Origin: Methylophilaceae bacterium | GTDB taxonomy: Bacteria > Pseudomonadota > Gammaproteobacteria > Burkholderiales > Methylophilaceae | NCBI GenBank assembly: GCA_017880825.1 | Contig: JADGRN010000031.1 | Location: 1-11,415 of the forward strand | Direction: 5' to 3' | Length of the DNA: 11,415 nt | Shown: in pieces, positions 1 to 7,157 of the stretch | Numbering within the stretch: the first letter of the stretch is position 1 | Layout of the letters: every line of letters begins with the position of its first letter | Made by a program: the position numbers and the translations under genes | Notes under the pieces: model-generated | Told to the model about the DNA's origin: nothing | Seen by the model: only the letters and a program-made list of their open reading frames with translations | Database searches by the model: none

Positions 1-375
<375 letters not shown>

Positions 376-536
376 ATAACCTTAAGACTTGAGTGACCGA
401 CACTGAAAAGTAGCGGATAACGCAAAGCCTGAGGTTGTTCTAAAGCAGCAATCAATACAACACCATTAAAACTTTACTTCTTCCAATTTGTTAAAACAGT
501 TTATTCGCTGGGCGTTAAGCCCAGTGGCACCGGTTA
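376..536 (+). other. 23S-5S intergenic spacer of the rRNA operon
   Basis: This 161-base transcribed spacer separates the two rRNAs. No tRNA cloverleaf is visible in it. It is A/T-richer than the flanking rRNAs and contains one clear hairpin close to the 5S start, listed separately. Its expected role is to hold processing sites for 23S 3' and 5S 5' maturation; that is family knowledge, not seen directly. Confidence 0.8.
508..524 (+). other. Hairpin in the pre-5S spacer
   Basis: A 6-bp stem, ctgggc (508-513) with gcccag (519-524), closes a gttaa loop about 12 bases before the 5S 5' end. There is no T-tract after it, so it is not a terminator. A processing signal for 5S maturation is plausible but inferred. 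The same 13-base core recurs at 778-790. Confidence 0.6.
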
Positions 537-653
537 TGTCTGGCGGCCATAGCGAATTGGAACCACCCCTTCCCATCTCGAACAGGGCCGTGAAACGATT
601 CTGCGCCAATGATAGTATGCTCTTCGCATGCGAAAGTAGGTCACCGCCAGGCT
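537..653 (+). rRNA. rrf: 5S ribosomal RNA
   Basis: The 5' strand gtctggcgg (538-546) pairs with ccgccaggc (644-652) to form helix I. Between them are the typical 5S elements: a ggccatagcg-like start, the loop-B/C region around cccatctcgaac, gtgaaacg, and gcatgcgaaagtagg in the loop-E/helix IV region. The length of about 117 nt is normal. It is the distal gene of the rRNA operon. Ends are set from the terminal helix and may be off by one or two bases. Short open frames that overlap it on both strands are not genes. Confidence 0.96.
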
Positions 654-688
654 CTCTATATGAAACGTAGTGATTCACTGCGTTAGAC

Positions 689-720
689 AAAAGCCCTCTC
701 TAAGAGGGCTTTTGCTTTTG
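689..720 (+). terminator. Intrinsic terminator of the rRNA operon
   Basis: A perfect 11-bp stem, aaaagccctct (689-699) with agagggctttt (703-713), has a 3-base loop and is followed by a T-rich stretch (gcttttgt). It lies about 36 bases past 5S and fits a rho-independent rRNA operon terminator. The A-rich 5' arm means it could also act in the reverse direction. Confidence 0.92.
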
Positions 721-743
721 TAATATCAATTCATTGAATTGGT

Positions 744-752
744 TGATATAAT
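744..752 (+). promoter_or_regulatory. Extended -10 promoter for rimP-nusA-infB operon
   Basis: The sequence TGaTATAAT is an exact extended -10 element (TGnTATAAT), with TATAAT at 747-752. No good -35 hexamer sits 16-18 bases upstream, which extended -10 promoters tolerate; the upstream region is A/T-rich. Predicted transcription start is near 758-760, giving a leader of about 65 bases before rimP. It lies just after the rrn terminator, so the operon can be transcribed independently of rRNA. It is a prediction from sequence only. Confidence 0.7.
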
Positions 753-775
753 GGCGTTATTGGTTGGAAAAATTG

Positions 776-800
776 ATGGGCGTTAAGCCCATTTTTTGTT
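776..800 (+). terminator. Terminator-like hairpin (possible attenuator) in the rimP leader
   Basis: A 6-bp stem, atgggc (776-781) with gcccat (787-792), has loop gttaa and runs straight into ttttttgttt. It lies downstream of the predicted start of transcription and 25-30 bases before rimP, so it is placed to stop or pause part of the transcripts. The short stem suggests partial rather than full termination. Control by NusA, which acts on hairpin pausing and termination, is an inference. Confidence 0.5.
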
Positions 801-824
801 TCCGCGGATTGAGATAGGGCTGGC

Positions 825-1259
825 ATGCAGGATTTGCACTCTTTGTTAGAGCGTTCGGTGACGCAACTCGGTTACGAGTTGGTTGATCTTGAGCTGTCCA
901 ATCGTGGCAAGTTGATACGCTTGTTTATTGATAAGCCTGAAGGCGTGAATATTGATGATTGCGTGCTTGTCAGTAACCAATTGGGTAATTTATTAGCGGT
1001 TGAAAACGACATTGATTACGACCGGCTTGAGGTTTCCTCACCCGGTATGGATCGTGTCCTGAAAAAAAACGCTGACTTCGTGCGTTTTATCGGTGAGCGT
1101 GCGCAAATAAAACTACGCGTGCCGATTGATAGTCGAAAGAATTTTGTAGGCATATTACGTGGGTTGGAACAGGACGAGCTTCTAATTGAGTGTGAGGGTG
1201 TGGTGCAGAAAATCGCATTAGCCAATATTGATAAAGCACGGTTACATCCTGAATTTTAG
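825..1259 (+). CDS. rimP: Ribosome maturation factor RimP
   Basis: RimP (formerly YhbC/P15a) is a cytoplasmic factor that binds the 30S subunit late in assembly and is needed for its maturation; it is not part of the finished ribosome. The protein is 144 residues, close to the usual 150. The family signature LEVSSPG is at residues 68-74, followed by DRVL, with the Sm-like C-terminal domain after it (about 85-142). The ATG at 825 is preceded only by a modest purine stretch (gagataggg), but it gives the expected N-terminus and no better start lies nearby. It is the first gene of the operon and is separated from nusA by 27 bases, as in most proteobacteria. The last nine bases, including the stop codon, are repeated just downstream. 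Confidence 0.97.
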   Translation: MQDLHSLLERSVTQLGYELVDLELSNRGKLIRLFIDKPEGVNIDDCVLVSNQLGNLLAVENDIDYDRLEVSSPGMDRVLKKNADFVRFIGERAQIKLRVPIDSRKNFVGILRGLEQDELLIECEGVVQKIALANIDKARLHPEF

Positions 1260-1286
1260 ACCCCAGAATTTTAGGCGGAGATTGAA

Positions 1287-2759
1287 ATGAGTCGCGAAAT
1301 ATTATTGTTAGTTGATGCACTGGCGCATGAAAAAAGCGTGGCCAAAGAGGTGATTTTCACCGCTTTGGAGCTGGCTTTGGCCTCTGCCACCAAGAAGCGT
1401 TTTTCTGAGGAGGCAGATGTTCGTGTGGAAATTAACCGCGAAAATGGCGAATACAAATCGTTCCGTCGTTGGGAAGTGAAAGCAGATGATGCAGTGGAAA
1501 ATTCCGCTGCCCAAATTTCACTCGCTGACGCCAAGCAACGCTATCCTGAAATTGAAGAAGGCGACTTTGTTGAAGAAGCGTTAGAATCAGTCGAATTTGG
1601 TCGTATTGGTGCACAGGCGGCCAAGCAAGTCATCCTGCAAAAAGTACGTGAAGCCGAACGTGAGCAGATTTTGGATGACTTTTTGGCGCGCAAGGAGCAT
1701 CTGGTTACGGGCGCGATCAAGCGCATGGAAAAGGGCAACGCCATTATTGAAGTGGGCCGGATTGAATCCTTGCTGCCGCGCGAACAGATGATTCCGAAAG
1801 AAAATTTGCGGGTAGGTGACCGTGTGCGTGCTTACTTGTCGCGTATTGAGCGTGGCGGACGTGGCCCACAGCTCATCCTGTCTCGCATAGCACCCGAATT
1901 CCTGATTAAATTGTTCGAGCTGGAAGTACCGGAAATTGAAGAAGGTTTGCTAGAAATAAAGGCAGCTGCACGTGACCCCGGTCTGCGTTCCAAGATTGCC
2001 GTTAAATCCAACGACCAGCGTCTGGATCCGGTAGGCACTTGCGTCGGCATGCGTGGTTCACGCGTACAGGCGGTGACCGGTGAACTGGCAGGCGAGCGTG
2101 TAGATATCGTGCTGTGGTCGATGGAGCCGGCACAGTTCGTGATCAATGCCATGGCGCCGGCTGAAGTCTCCAGCATTGTGGTGGATGAAGACAAACACAG
2201 CATGGATGTCGTGGTAGATGAAGAACAACTGGCACAAGCGATCGGTAAAAGTGGCCAAAATGTCCGACTGGCGTCTGAGTTGACCGGTTGGATCTTGAAC
2301 ATCCTGACCGAAGAAGAAGCAGCGAAAAAGCACGAAGAGGAATTCACCAGTACCCGTCAGTTGTTCATTAATAAGCTGGATGTGGACGAAGAAGTGGCCG
2401 ATATTCTGGTGCAGGAAGGTTTCAGTACGCTGGAAGAAATTGCTTATGTGCCATTGTCTGAAATGACTGAAATCGTTGCTTTTGACGAAGACACAGTTAA
2501 TGAGCTACGCAAGCGCGCGCGCGCCGCTTTGCTGACCGAGGCGATTGCCAAGGAAGAGAAGTTAGAGGAAGCCTCTGAGGATCTGCTGACGATGGAGGGT
2601 ATGGATGAAGCTACTGCCCACATGTTGGCAGCCAAAGGCGTTTCAACTATGGAAGACTTGGCTGATTTAGCACTGGATGATTTGATTGAGCTGACCAATA
2701 TGGATGCAGAACGTGCCAAGCGGCTGATTATGACTGCGCGCGCGCCTTGGTTTGCTTAA
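1287..2759 (+). CDS. nusA: Transcription termination/antitermination factor NusA
   Basis: NusA binds RNA polymerase, promotes pausing at hairpins and intrinsic terminators, and takes part in rRNA antitermination complexes. The 490 residues match the usual proteobacterial length. The order is an N-terminal polymerase-binding domain (about 1-125), an S1 domain (about 135-200), KH1 with a GMRG loop at 254-257, KH2 with GKSG at 320-323, and two acidic helix-hairpin-helix repeats (about 360-420 and 435-488). These repeats are visibly related: [11 protein letters not shown] near 374 and [11 protein letters not shown] near 447. Having both is typical of proteobacteria, where they engage the polymerase alpha C-terminal domain and relieve autoinhibition. 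A good Shine-Dalgarno, ggcggag, ends 6 bases before the ATG. It sits between rimP and infB in the classical order. Nothing is missing. Confidence 0.99.
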   Translation: MSREILLLVDALAHEKSVAKEVIFTALELALASATKKRFSEEADVRVEINRENGEYKSFRRWEVKADDAVENSAAQISLADAKQRYPEIEEGDFVEEALESVEFGRIGAQAAKQVILQKVREAEREQILDDFLARKEHLVTGAIKRMEKGNAIIEVGRIESLLPREQMIPKENLRVGDRVRAYLSRIERGGRGPQLILSRIAPEFLIKLFELEVPEIEEGLLEIKAAARDPGLRSKIAVKSNDQRLDPVGTCVGMRGSRVQAVTGELAGERVDIVLWSMEPAQFVINAMAPAEVSSIVVDEDKHSMDVVVDEEQLAQAIGKSGQNVRLASELTGWILNILTEEEAAKKHEEEFTSTRQLFINKLDVDEEVADILVQEGFSTLEEIAYVPLSEMTEIVAFDEDTVNELRKRARAALLTEAIAKEEKLEEASEDLLTMEGMDEATAHMLAAKGVSTMEDLADLALDDLIELTNMDAERAKRLIMTARAPWFA

Positions 2760-2828
2760 CATGGGCTTTGCTTGAGTTAGAACTTGAATTTGAACCAGCG
2801 TAGCGAATAAGGAAGACAAGGAAAATAG

Positions 2829-5408
2829 ATGGGACAATCGAGCGTAGCACAATTTGCCGGAGAACTAGGGCTGCCAGCCGAGCTGTTACTGGAACAGCTG
2901 AAGGGTGCTGGCGTGAATAAGGCTGCGCCAGAAGATAAGCTCACTGAAGAGGATAAGTCTTCATTATTGGAATATTTGCGCAAGGAACATGGCGCCCAAG
3001 CACCAAAAAATAAGATTACGCTTACCCGTAAACAAGTCACTGAAATAAAAAAGTCTGATAGCACCGGTAAGGCGCGCACTATCCAGGTTGAAGTGCGCAA
3101 GAAGCGGGTATTGATGCGTCGTGATTTAACACTCACCGAGTCGCCACCGAGCGAGCAACCGGTCTTGGAGCAGCCAGCCATAGATGCTGCAGTAGAGCAA
3201 GAAATGCCAGAACAGGCAAGGCCGGAAGCGGCAGCTCCTCTGGCAATGCTAAAAAAACAAGCACTAAGCCCAGAAATGGCCAAACGTGAGAACGAGTCGC
3301 GTCGCCACGCTGAGCTGATGTCCATCCAAACGGAAGAGTTGCGTAAAAAACAGGAAGCAGTGCTCAAGAGGCAGGAAGAGGAAGCCCGTAAAGCTGCCGA
3401 AGCCATAGCGGCACCCAGTAAGCTTTCTGAAGGTACGCTGCATAAACCGGCCAACAAGGAAGCGCCCAAGGCCGAAGACAAGTCCGGCAAAAAAGGCAAA
3501 GCCAAGGAATGGAGCGACGACGGCAAAAAACGTGGCATCAAGCCGCGCGGCAATGTCGGCGTGGCACAAGGCTGGCGTGCTCATAAAGCCAAATCCAAGT
3601 TGCATAAAGCCGAAGAGGATCAGCAACATGCGTTTACTGCGCCGACCGAGCCGATAGTACATGAGGTATTGGTGCCCGAAACCATCACCGTTGCTGATCT
3701 CGCACATAAAATGGCAGTCAAGGCCTCTGAGGTGATCAAGACCTTGATGAAAATGGGCATGATGGTGACCATCAATCAAGTATTGGACCAGGAAACGGCC
3801 ATTATTATCGTGGAAGAAATGGGCCATATTGCCAAGGCAGCAGCGGCTAATGATCCGGATACTTTCCTCGAAGACAGCGAGCATGCTGAAGCGATTCAGG
3901 AACCTCGCCCGCCGGTCGTTACCGTTATGGGTCACGTCGATCACGGTAAAACCTCGTTGCTGGACTACATTCGCCGTAGCCGTGTTGCCTCAGGCGAAGC
4001 TGGGGGTATTACCCAGCATATCGGCGCCTATCACGTCGAAACGGCGCGTGGCATGGTGACTTTCCTCGACACACCTGGCCATGAAGCTTTTACTGCGATG
4101 CGTGCGCGCGGCGCTAAAGCCACCGATGTGGTGATTCTGGTTGTTGCGGCTGATGATGGTGTGATGCCACAAACTATAGAGGCTATTCATCACGCCAAGG
4201 CTGCCAATGTACCCTTGGTTGTTGCCATCAACAAAATTGATAAGCAAGGCGCAAACCCAGAGCGCGTGAAGCAAGAGCTCGTTGCGCAGGAGGTAATCCC
4301 GGAGGATTTTGGCGGCGACACCATGTTTATCGAGGTGTCTGCCAAGACCGGTCAGGGCATTGATGCATTGCTTGAAGCCGTGCTGTTGCAAGCGGAAGTG
4401 CTGGAACTGAAAGCACCGAAAAATACGCCTGCCAAGGGCTTGGTAATTGAAGGTCGTATAGACAAGGGCCGCGGCCCGGTTTCCACGATTCTGATTCAAT
4501 CCGGCACACTCAAGCGCGGTGATATGTTGCTGGCGGGAAGTGCCTTTGGTCGCGTGCGCGCGATGCTGGACGAAGCAGGGCAAGAAATTAAAGAGGCCGG
4601 CCCATCAATTCCGGTCGAGATTCTTGGATTATCCGATGTGCCCAACGCGGGCGAAGAAGTGATCGTGCTGAATGATGAGCGTAAAGCGCGCGAAATTGCA
4701 TTATTCAGACAAGGTAAGTTCCGCGATGTGAAGTTAGCCAAACAACAAGCGGCCAAGCTGGAAAACATGTTTGAGCAAATGGGCGAAGGAGAAGTCAAAG
4801 TGCTGCCATTGATCATTAAATCAGACGTGCAGGGCTCTTATGAAGCGCTGTCCACCTCTTTGCAAAAGCTGTCTACGGACGAGGTCAAGGTCAACGTTAT
4901 TCACACTGGTGTTGGCCCCATCAGTGAGTCCGACGTGAATCTGGCCGCGGCTTCCAAGGCGGTGCTCCTCGGCTTTAATGTGCGTGCTGATGCCGGTGCG
5001 CGCAAGCTGATTGAGAGCGTGGGCGTGGATGTACGTTACTACAACATCATTTATGAGGCGGTGGACGAGGTAAAAGCCGCGCTCAGTGGCATGTTGGCGC
5101 CAGAGCAAAAAGAGAACGCGATTGGCTTGGTCGAGATACGCGAGGTATACCGTATTTCCAAGGTTGGCGCGGTCGCTGGCTGTTACGTGCAAGAGGGTGT
5201 GATCCGGCGTAACTCAAGGGTACGCGTGTTGCGTAATGATGTGGTGATCCATACCGGCGAGTTGGATTCGCTCAAGCGTTTCAAGGATGACGTTAAGGAA
5301 GTTAAATCCAATTTCGAATGCGGCTTGTCGCTGAAAAACTTTAACGAGATTGAAGTGGGCGATTTGCTGGAAGTGTTTGAAGTCGTTGAAGTCGCCAGAA
5401 CGCTTTAA
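2829..5408 (+). CDS. infB: Translation initiation factor IF-2
   Basis: IF-2 is a GTPase that brings formylmethionyl initiator tRNA to the 30S subunit and promotes subunit joining. The 859 residues fit the proteobacterial long form. The first IF2_N helical module is at about 1-50. A highly charged linker rich in Lys, Glu and Ala follows (about 60-275), then the second IF2_N module (about 284-335). The G domain carries GHVDHGKT at 368-375, the switch I region GGITQHIG at 392-399, DTPG at 414-417, NKID at 468-471 and SAK at 504-506. Beta-barrel and C-terminal fMet-tRNA-binding domains fill 530-859. AAGG with following As lies 7-8 bases before the ATG. The gap from nusA is 69 bases with no obvious terminator. 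Met 140, 150 and 164 could in principle start shorter isoforms as in E. coli, but none has a convincing Shine-Dalgarno. Confidence 0.99.
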   Translation: MGQSSVAQFAGELGLPAELLLEQLKGAGVNKAAPEDKLTEEDKSSLLEYLRKEHGAQAPKNKITLTRKQVTEIKKSDSTGKARTIQVEVRKKRVLMRRDLTLTESPPSEQPVLEQPAIDAAVEQEMPEQARPEAAAPLAMLKKQALSPEMAKRENESRRHAELMSIQTEELRKKQEAVLKRQEEEARKAAEAIAAPSKLSEGTLHKPANKEAPKAEDKSGKKGKAKEWSDDGKKRGIKPRGNVGVAQGWRAHKAKSKLHKAEEDQQHAFTAPTEPIVHEVLVPETITVADLAHKMAVKASEVIKTLMKMGMMVTINQVLDQETAIIIVEEMGHIAKAAAANDPDTFLEDSEHAEAIQEPRPPVVTVMGHVDHGKTSLLDYIRRSRVASGEAGGITQHIGAYHVETARGMVTFLDTPGHEAFTAMRARGAKATDVVILVVAADDGVMPQTIEAIHHAKAANVPLVVAINKIDKQGANPERVKQELVAQEVIPEDFGGDTMFIEVSAKTGQGIDALLEAVLLQAEVLELKAPKNTPAKGLVIEGRIDKGRGPVSTILIQSGTLKRGDMLLAGSAFGRVRAMLDEAGQEIKEAGPSIPVEILGLSDVPNAGEEVIVLNDERKAREIALFRQGKFRDVKLAKQQAAKLENMFEQMGEGEVKVLPLIIKSDVQGSYEALSTSLQKLSTDEVKVNVIHTGVGPISESDVNLAAASKAVLLGFNVRADAGARKLIESVGVDVRYYNIIYEAVDEVKAALSGMLAPEQKENAIGLVEIREVYRISKVGAVAGCYVQEGVIRRNSRVRVLRNDVVIHTGELDSLKRFKDDVKEVKSNFECGLSLKNFNEIEVGDLLEVFEVVEVARTL

Positions 5409-5411
5409 TTT

Positions 5412-5783
5412 ATGGCAAAAGATTTCTCACGTAGTGACCGCGTGGCTGAACAAATCCAGCGCGAGCTGGCTGATTTGCTGCAGTTTGAAGTGAAAGATCC
5501 GCGTGTTTCCATGGTCACGGTGACAGATGTCGAAGTCAGCGGTGATATGGCGCACGCTAAAATCTTTTACAGCGCGCTGGCAGGCACGCCTGAATTGCAG
5601 CTAGGCCTGGAAAAAAGTGCCGGGTTTTTGCGTAGCCAGCTTTCCAAGCGCATGCTGGTGCGCAGTGTGCCACAGCTGCATTTTGTTTATGATGCTTCCA
5701 TTGAACATGGCATGAAGCTCTCCAAGTTGATCGATGAAGCGCTTGCGTCAGCCACCCCTCAAGATAAAACGCCTAAAGTCTAG
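5412..5783 (+). CDS. rbfA: 30S ribosome-binding factor RbfA
   Basis: RbfA is a small KH-fold protein that binds immature 30S particles and helps process and fold the 5' end of 16S rRNA. The 123 residues fit the family. Conserved blocks include the DPRV turn at 29-32 followed by VTVTDVEVSGDMAHAKIF to about residue 52, and SKRMLVRSVPQLHF at 78-91 followed by the DASIEHGMKL segment near 94-103. The start lies only 3 bases after the infB stop, and no Shine-Dalgarno is obvious, so translation is probably coupled to infB. Its TAG stop is followed in the same frame by 18 stop-free bases and then the truB start. Confidence 0.97.
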   Translation: MAKDFSRSDRVAEQIQRELADLLQFEVKDPRVSMVTVTDVEVSGDMAHAKIFYSALAGTPELQLGLEKSAGFLRSQLSKRMLVRSVPQLHFVYDASIEHGMKLSKLIDEALASATPQDKTPKV

Positions 5784-5801
5784 TTCGGGTTCCAATTAAC
5801 T

Positions 5802-6722
5802 TTGCAAGTAAAAAGAATCAAGCGCCCTATCAGCGGGGTGTTGTTGCTGGATAAGCCGCTGGGCTTGTCTTCCAATCAGGCGCTGCAGCGAGTCAAACGC
5901 CTCTATAGCGCCGCCAAGGCTGGCCATACCGGCAGTCTCGATCCCCTTGCCGCCGGCCTGTTGCCTATCTGTCTGGGTGAAGCCACCAAATTTTCACACT
6001 TCTTGCTCAATGCCGATAAAAGCTATCGTGCCCTTATTAAATTAGGTAGCGCGACCAGCACCGGCGATGCAGAAGGTGAAGTGCTCAGCACTGCTGAAGT
6101 TAATGTCACACCGAAAACGCTGAACGCCGCAATAGAGCAATTTACTGGCGTCATTCAGCAGGTCCCACCCATGTATTCGGCGTTAAAACACCAAGGCAAA
6201 GCTTTGTACGAATACGCGCGGCAGGGAGTGGAGATTGAACGTGCCGCGCGTACTGTCACTATCCATCACATCACCTTGAATGCATTCGAGCAGGATACGC
6301 TAGACATAACGGTGGGCTGCAGCAAAGGCACTTATATCCGTACCCTGGCCGAAGATATTGGCCAGGCGCTGGGTTGTGGCGGGCATCTGGCGGGCTTGCG
6401 CAGGTTGTCTACGGCACATTTCAAGCTAGCTGACGCCTACACCATCGAGCAGCTGGACGCCATGTCGCTGCAAGCCAGGGACGCTTGCCTGCTAGCGCCG
6501 GACGCTGCGATACAGAATTTACCGGCAATAACGCTCGACGCAGACAGTGTTTATTATTTAGGGCGAGGACAGCAAGTCTGGCAGGCGGGCATGAAGTTTC
6601 ATGGCCTGCTGCGGCTTTACGACCAAGCAGGGAATTTTTTGGGTTTGGGCGAGGCCACGGATGAAGGCAAAATTGCACCTAAACGATTGATTGTTAACTA
6701 TCAGAGTGAAGATTCTGAATAG
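5802..6722 (+). CDS. truB: tRNA pseudouridine(55) synthase TruB
   Basis: TruB isomerises uridine 55 to pseudouridine in the T-loop of most tRNAs and also helps fold tRNA. The 306 residues fit the family. The catalytic aspartate is Asp47 in GHTGSLDPLAAG (41-52). Further conserved blocks are VPPMYSALKHQGKALYEYAR (121-140) and SKGTYIRTLAEDIG (174-187), and a PUA-like C-terminal part follows from about 245 to 300. The start is a TTG. It is the only plausible start, because the frame upstream is closed by the rbfA stop at 5781-5783 and the conserved N-terminal sequence ISGVLLLDKP begins at residue 10. No strong Shine-Dalgarno is visible, which suggests coupling to rbfA. It is the last gene before the predicted rpsO promoter. 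Confidence 0.97.
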   Translation: MQVKRIKRPISGVLLLDKPLGLSSNQALQRVKRLYSAAKAGHTGSLDPLAAGLLPICLGEATKFSHFLLNADKSYRALIKLGSATSTGDAEGEVLSTAEVNVTPKTLNAAIEQFTGVIQQVPPMYSALKHQGKALYEYARQGVEIERAARTVTIHHITLNAFEQDTLDITVGCSKGTYIRTLAEDIGQALGCGGHLAGLRRLSTAHFKLADAYTIEQLDAMSLQARDACLLAPDAAIQNLPAITLDADSVYYLGRGQQVWQAGMKFHGLLRLYDQAGNFLGLGEATDEGKIAPKRLIVNYQSEDSE

Positions 6723-6733
6723 TTAGAAGGTTC

Positions 6734-6763
6734 TTGTTAAACAGCACTATTTAAGGTTAAAAT
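6734..6763 (+). promoter_or_regulatory. Predicted sigma-70 promoter for rpsO-pnp
   Basis: TTGTTA (6734-6739) and TAAAAT (6758-6763) are separated by 18 bases. The start would be near 6770, giving a leader of about 20 bases. It lies wholly in the truB-rpsO gap, the same place as the known rpsO promoter in E. coli. With such a short leader, an E. coli-style pseudoknot for S15 autoregulation would have little room. Confidence 0.6.
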
Positions 6764-6789
6764 GCGCGGTTCAAGATTAGGAGAAAAAG

Positions 6790-7059
6790 ATGTCTATTTC
6801 GACTGCTGAAAAAGCCAAGATTGTTGGCGATTATCAACAAGCACAGAACGATACCGGTTCCCCGGAAGTGCAAGTGGCACTGCTGAGCAACCGCATTAGC
6901 ATGCTGACCGAACATTTCAAGATTAATGCCAAGGATCACCATTCCCGTCGTGGTTTGCTGGCCATGGTGAGCCAACGCCGTAAGCTGCTGGACTACCTTA
7001 AACGCAAGAACGCTGACCGTTATCGCTCGTTGATTGAGCGCTTAGGTTTGCGTAAATAG
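6790..7059 (+). CDS. rpsO: 30S ribosomal protein S15
   Basis: S15 is a primary binding protein of the 16S rRNA central domain and contributes to a bridge with the 50S subunit. It is 89 residues, exactly the E. coli length. The characteristic stretch DHHSRRGLL is followed by [15 protein letters not shown] across the middle and C-terminal helices, and [13 protein letters not shown] lies near the N-terminus. A strong Shine-Dalgarno, aggaga, ends 5 bases before the ATG. It is followed by pnp, the conserved bacterial pair. The end of the gene, including the stop codon, is duplicated in tandem (14-base period). Confidence 0.99.
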   Translation: MSISTAEKAKIVGDYQQAQNDTGSPEVQVALLSNRISMLTEHFKINAKDHHSRRGLLAMVSQRRKLLDYLKRKNADRYRSLIERLGLRK

Positions 7060-7087
7060 GTTTGCGTAGATAAATTTGTGAATTCAT

Positions 7088-7141
7088 AAAATAAGCCGAA
7101 AGCGATGCGGTAACGTGGCGCTTCTCGGCTTATTTTGTTTT
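7088..7141 (+). terminator. Long rpsO-pnp intergenic hairpin: partial terminator and/or RNase III site
   Basis: The outer 12-bp stem is aaaataagccga (7088-7099) with tcggcttatttt (7125-7136). After a single bulged C at 7124, the inner stem aagcg (7100-7104) pairs with cgctt (7119-7123). After an A-G mismatch, a short helix with two wobble pairs is capped by a gtaa loop (7110-7113) closed by C-G pairs. A T-rich tail, gttttt, follows. In E. coli the same gap holds an intrinsic terminator and an RNase III-cleaved hairpin through which PNPase represses its own synthesis. By position and shape this element could do either. That function is inferred. Confidence 0.75.
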
Positions 7142-7157
7142 TAAAAGGAAGCATGTC

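Noticed and set aside
466..690. Open frames of 74 and 60 codons over the 5S gene
   Set aside because: They overlap a clear 5S rRNA on both strands and have no start context or recognisable sequence.
1832..2347. 171-codon minus-strand frame opposite nusA
   Set aside because: Ser/Thr-rich antisense shadow of the NusA KH region; no independent evidence of coding.
2777..3553. 258-codon minus-strand frame opposite infB
   Set aside because: It lies antisense to the IF-2 linker, is Ser/Leu/Ala-rich as expected for the complement of Lys/Glu/Ala codons, and resembles no known family.
3264..3944. 226-codon minus-strand frame opposite infB
   Set aside because: It is a composition shadow of the real IF-2 frame with no domain or plausible promoter of its own.
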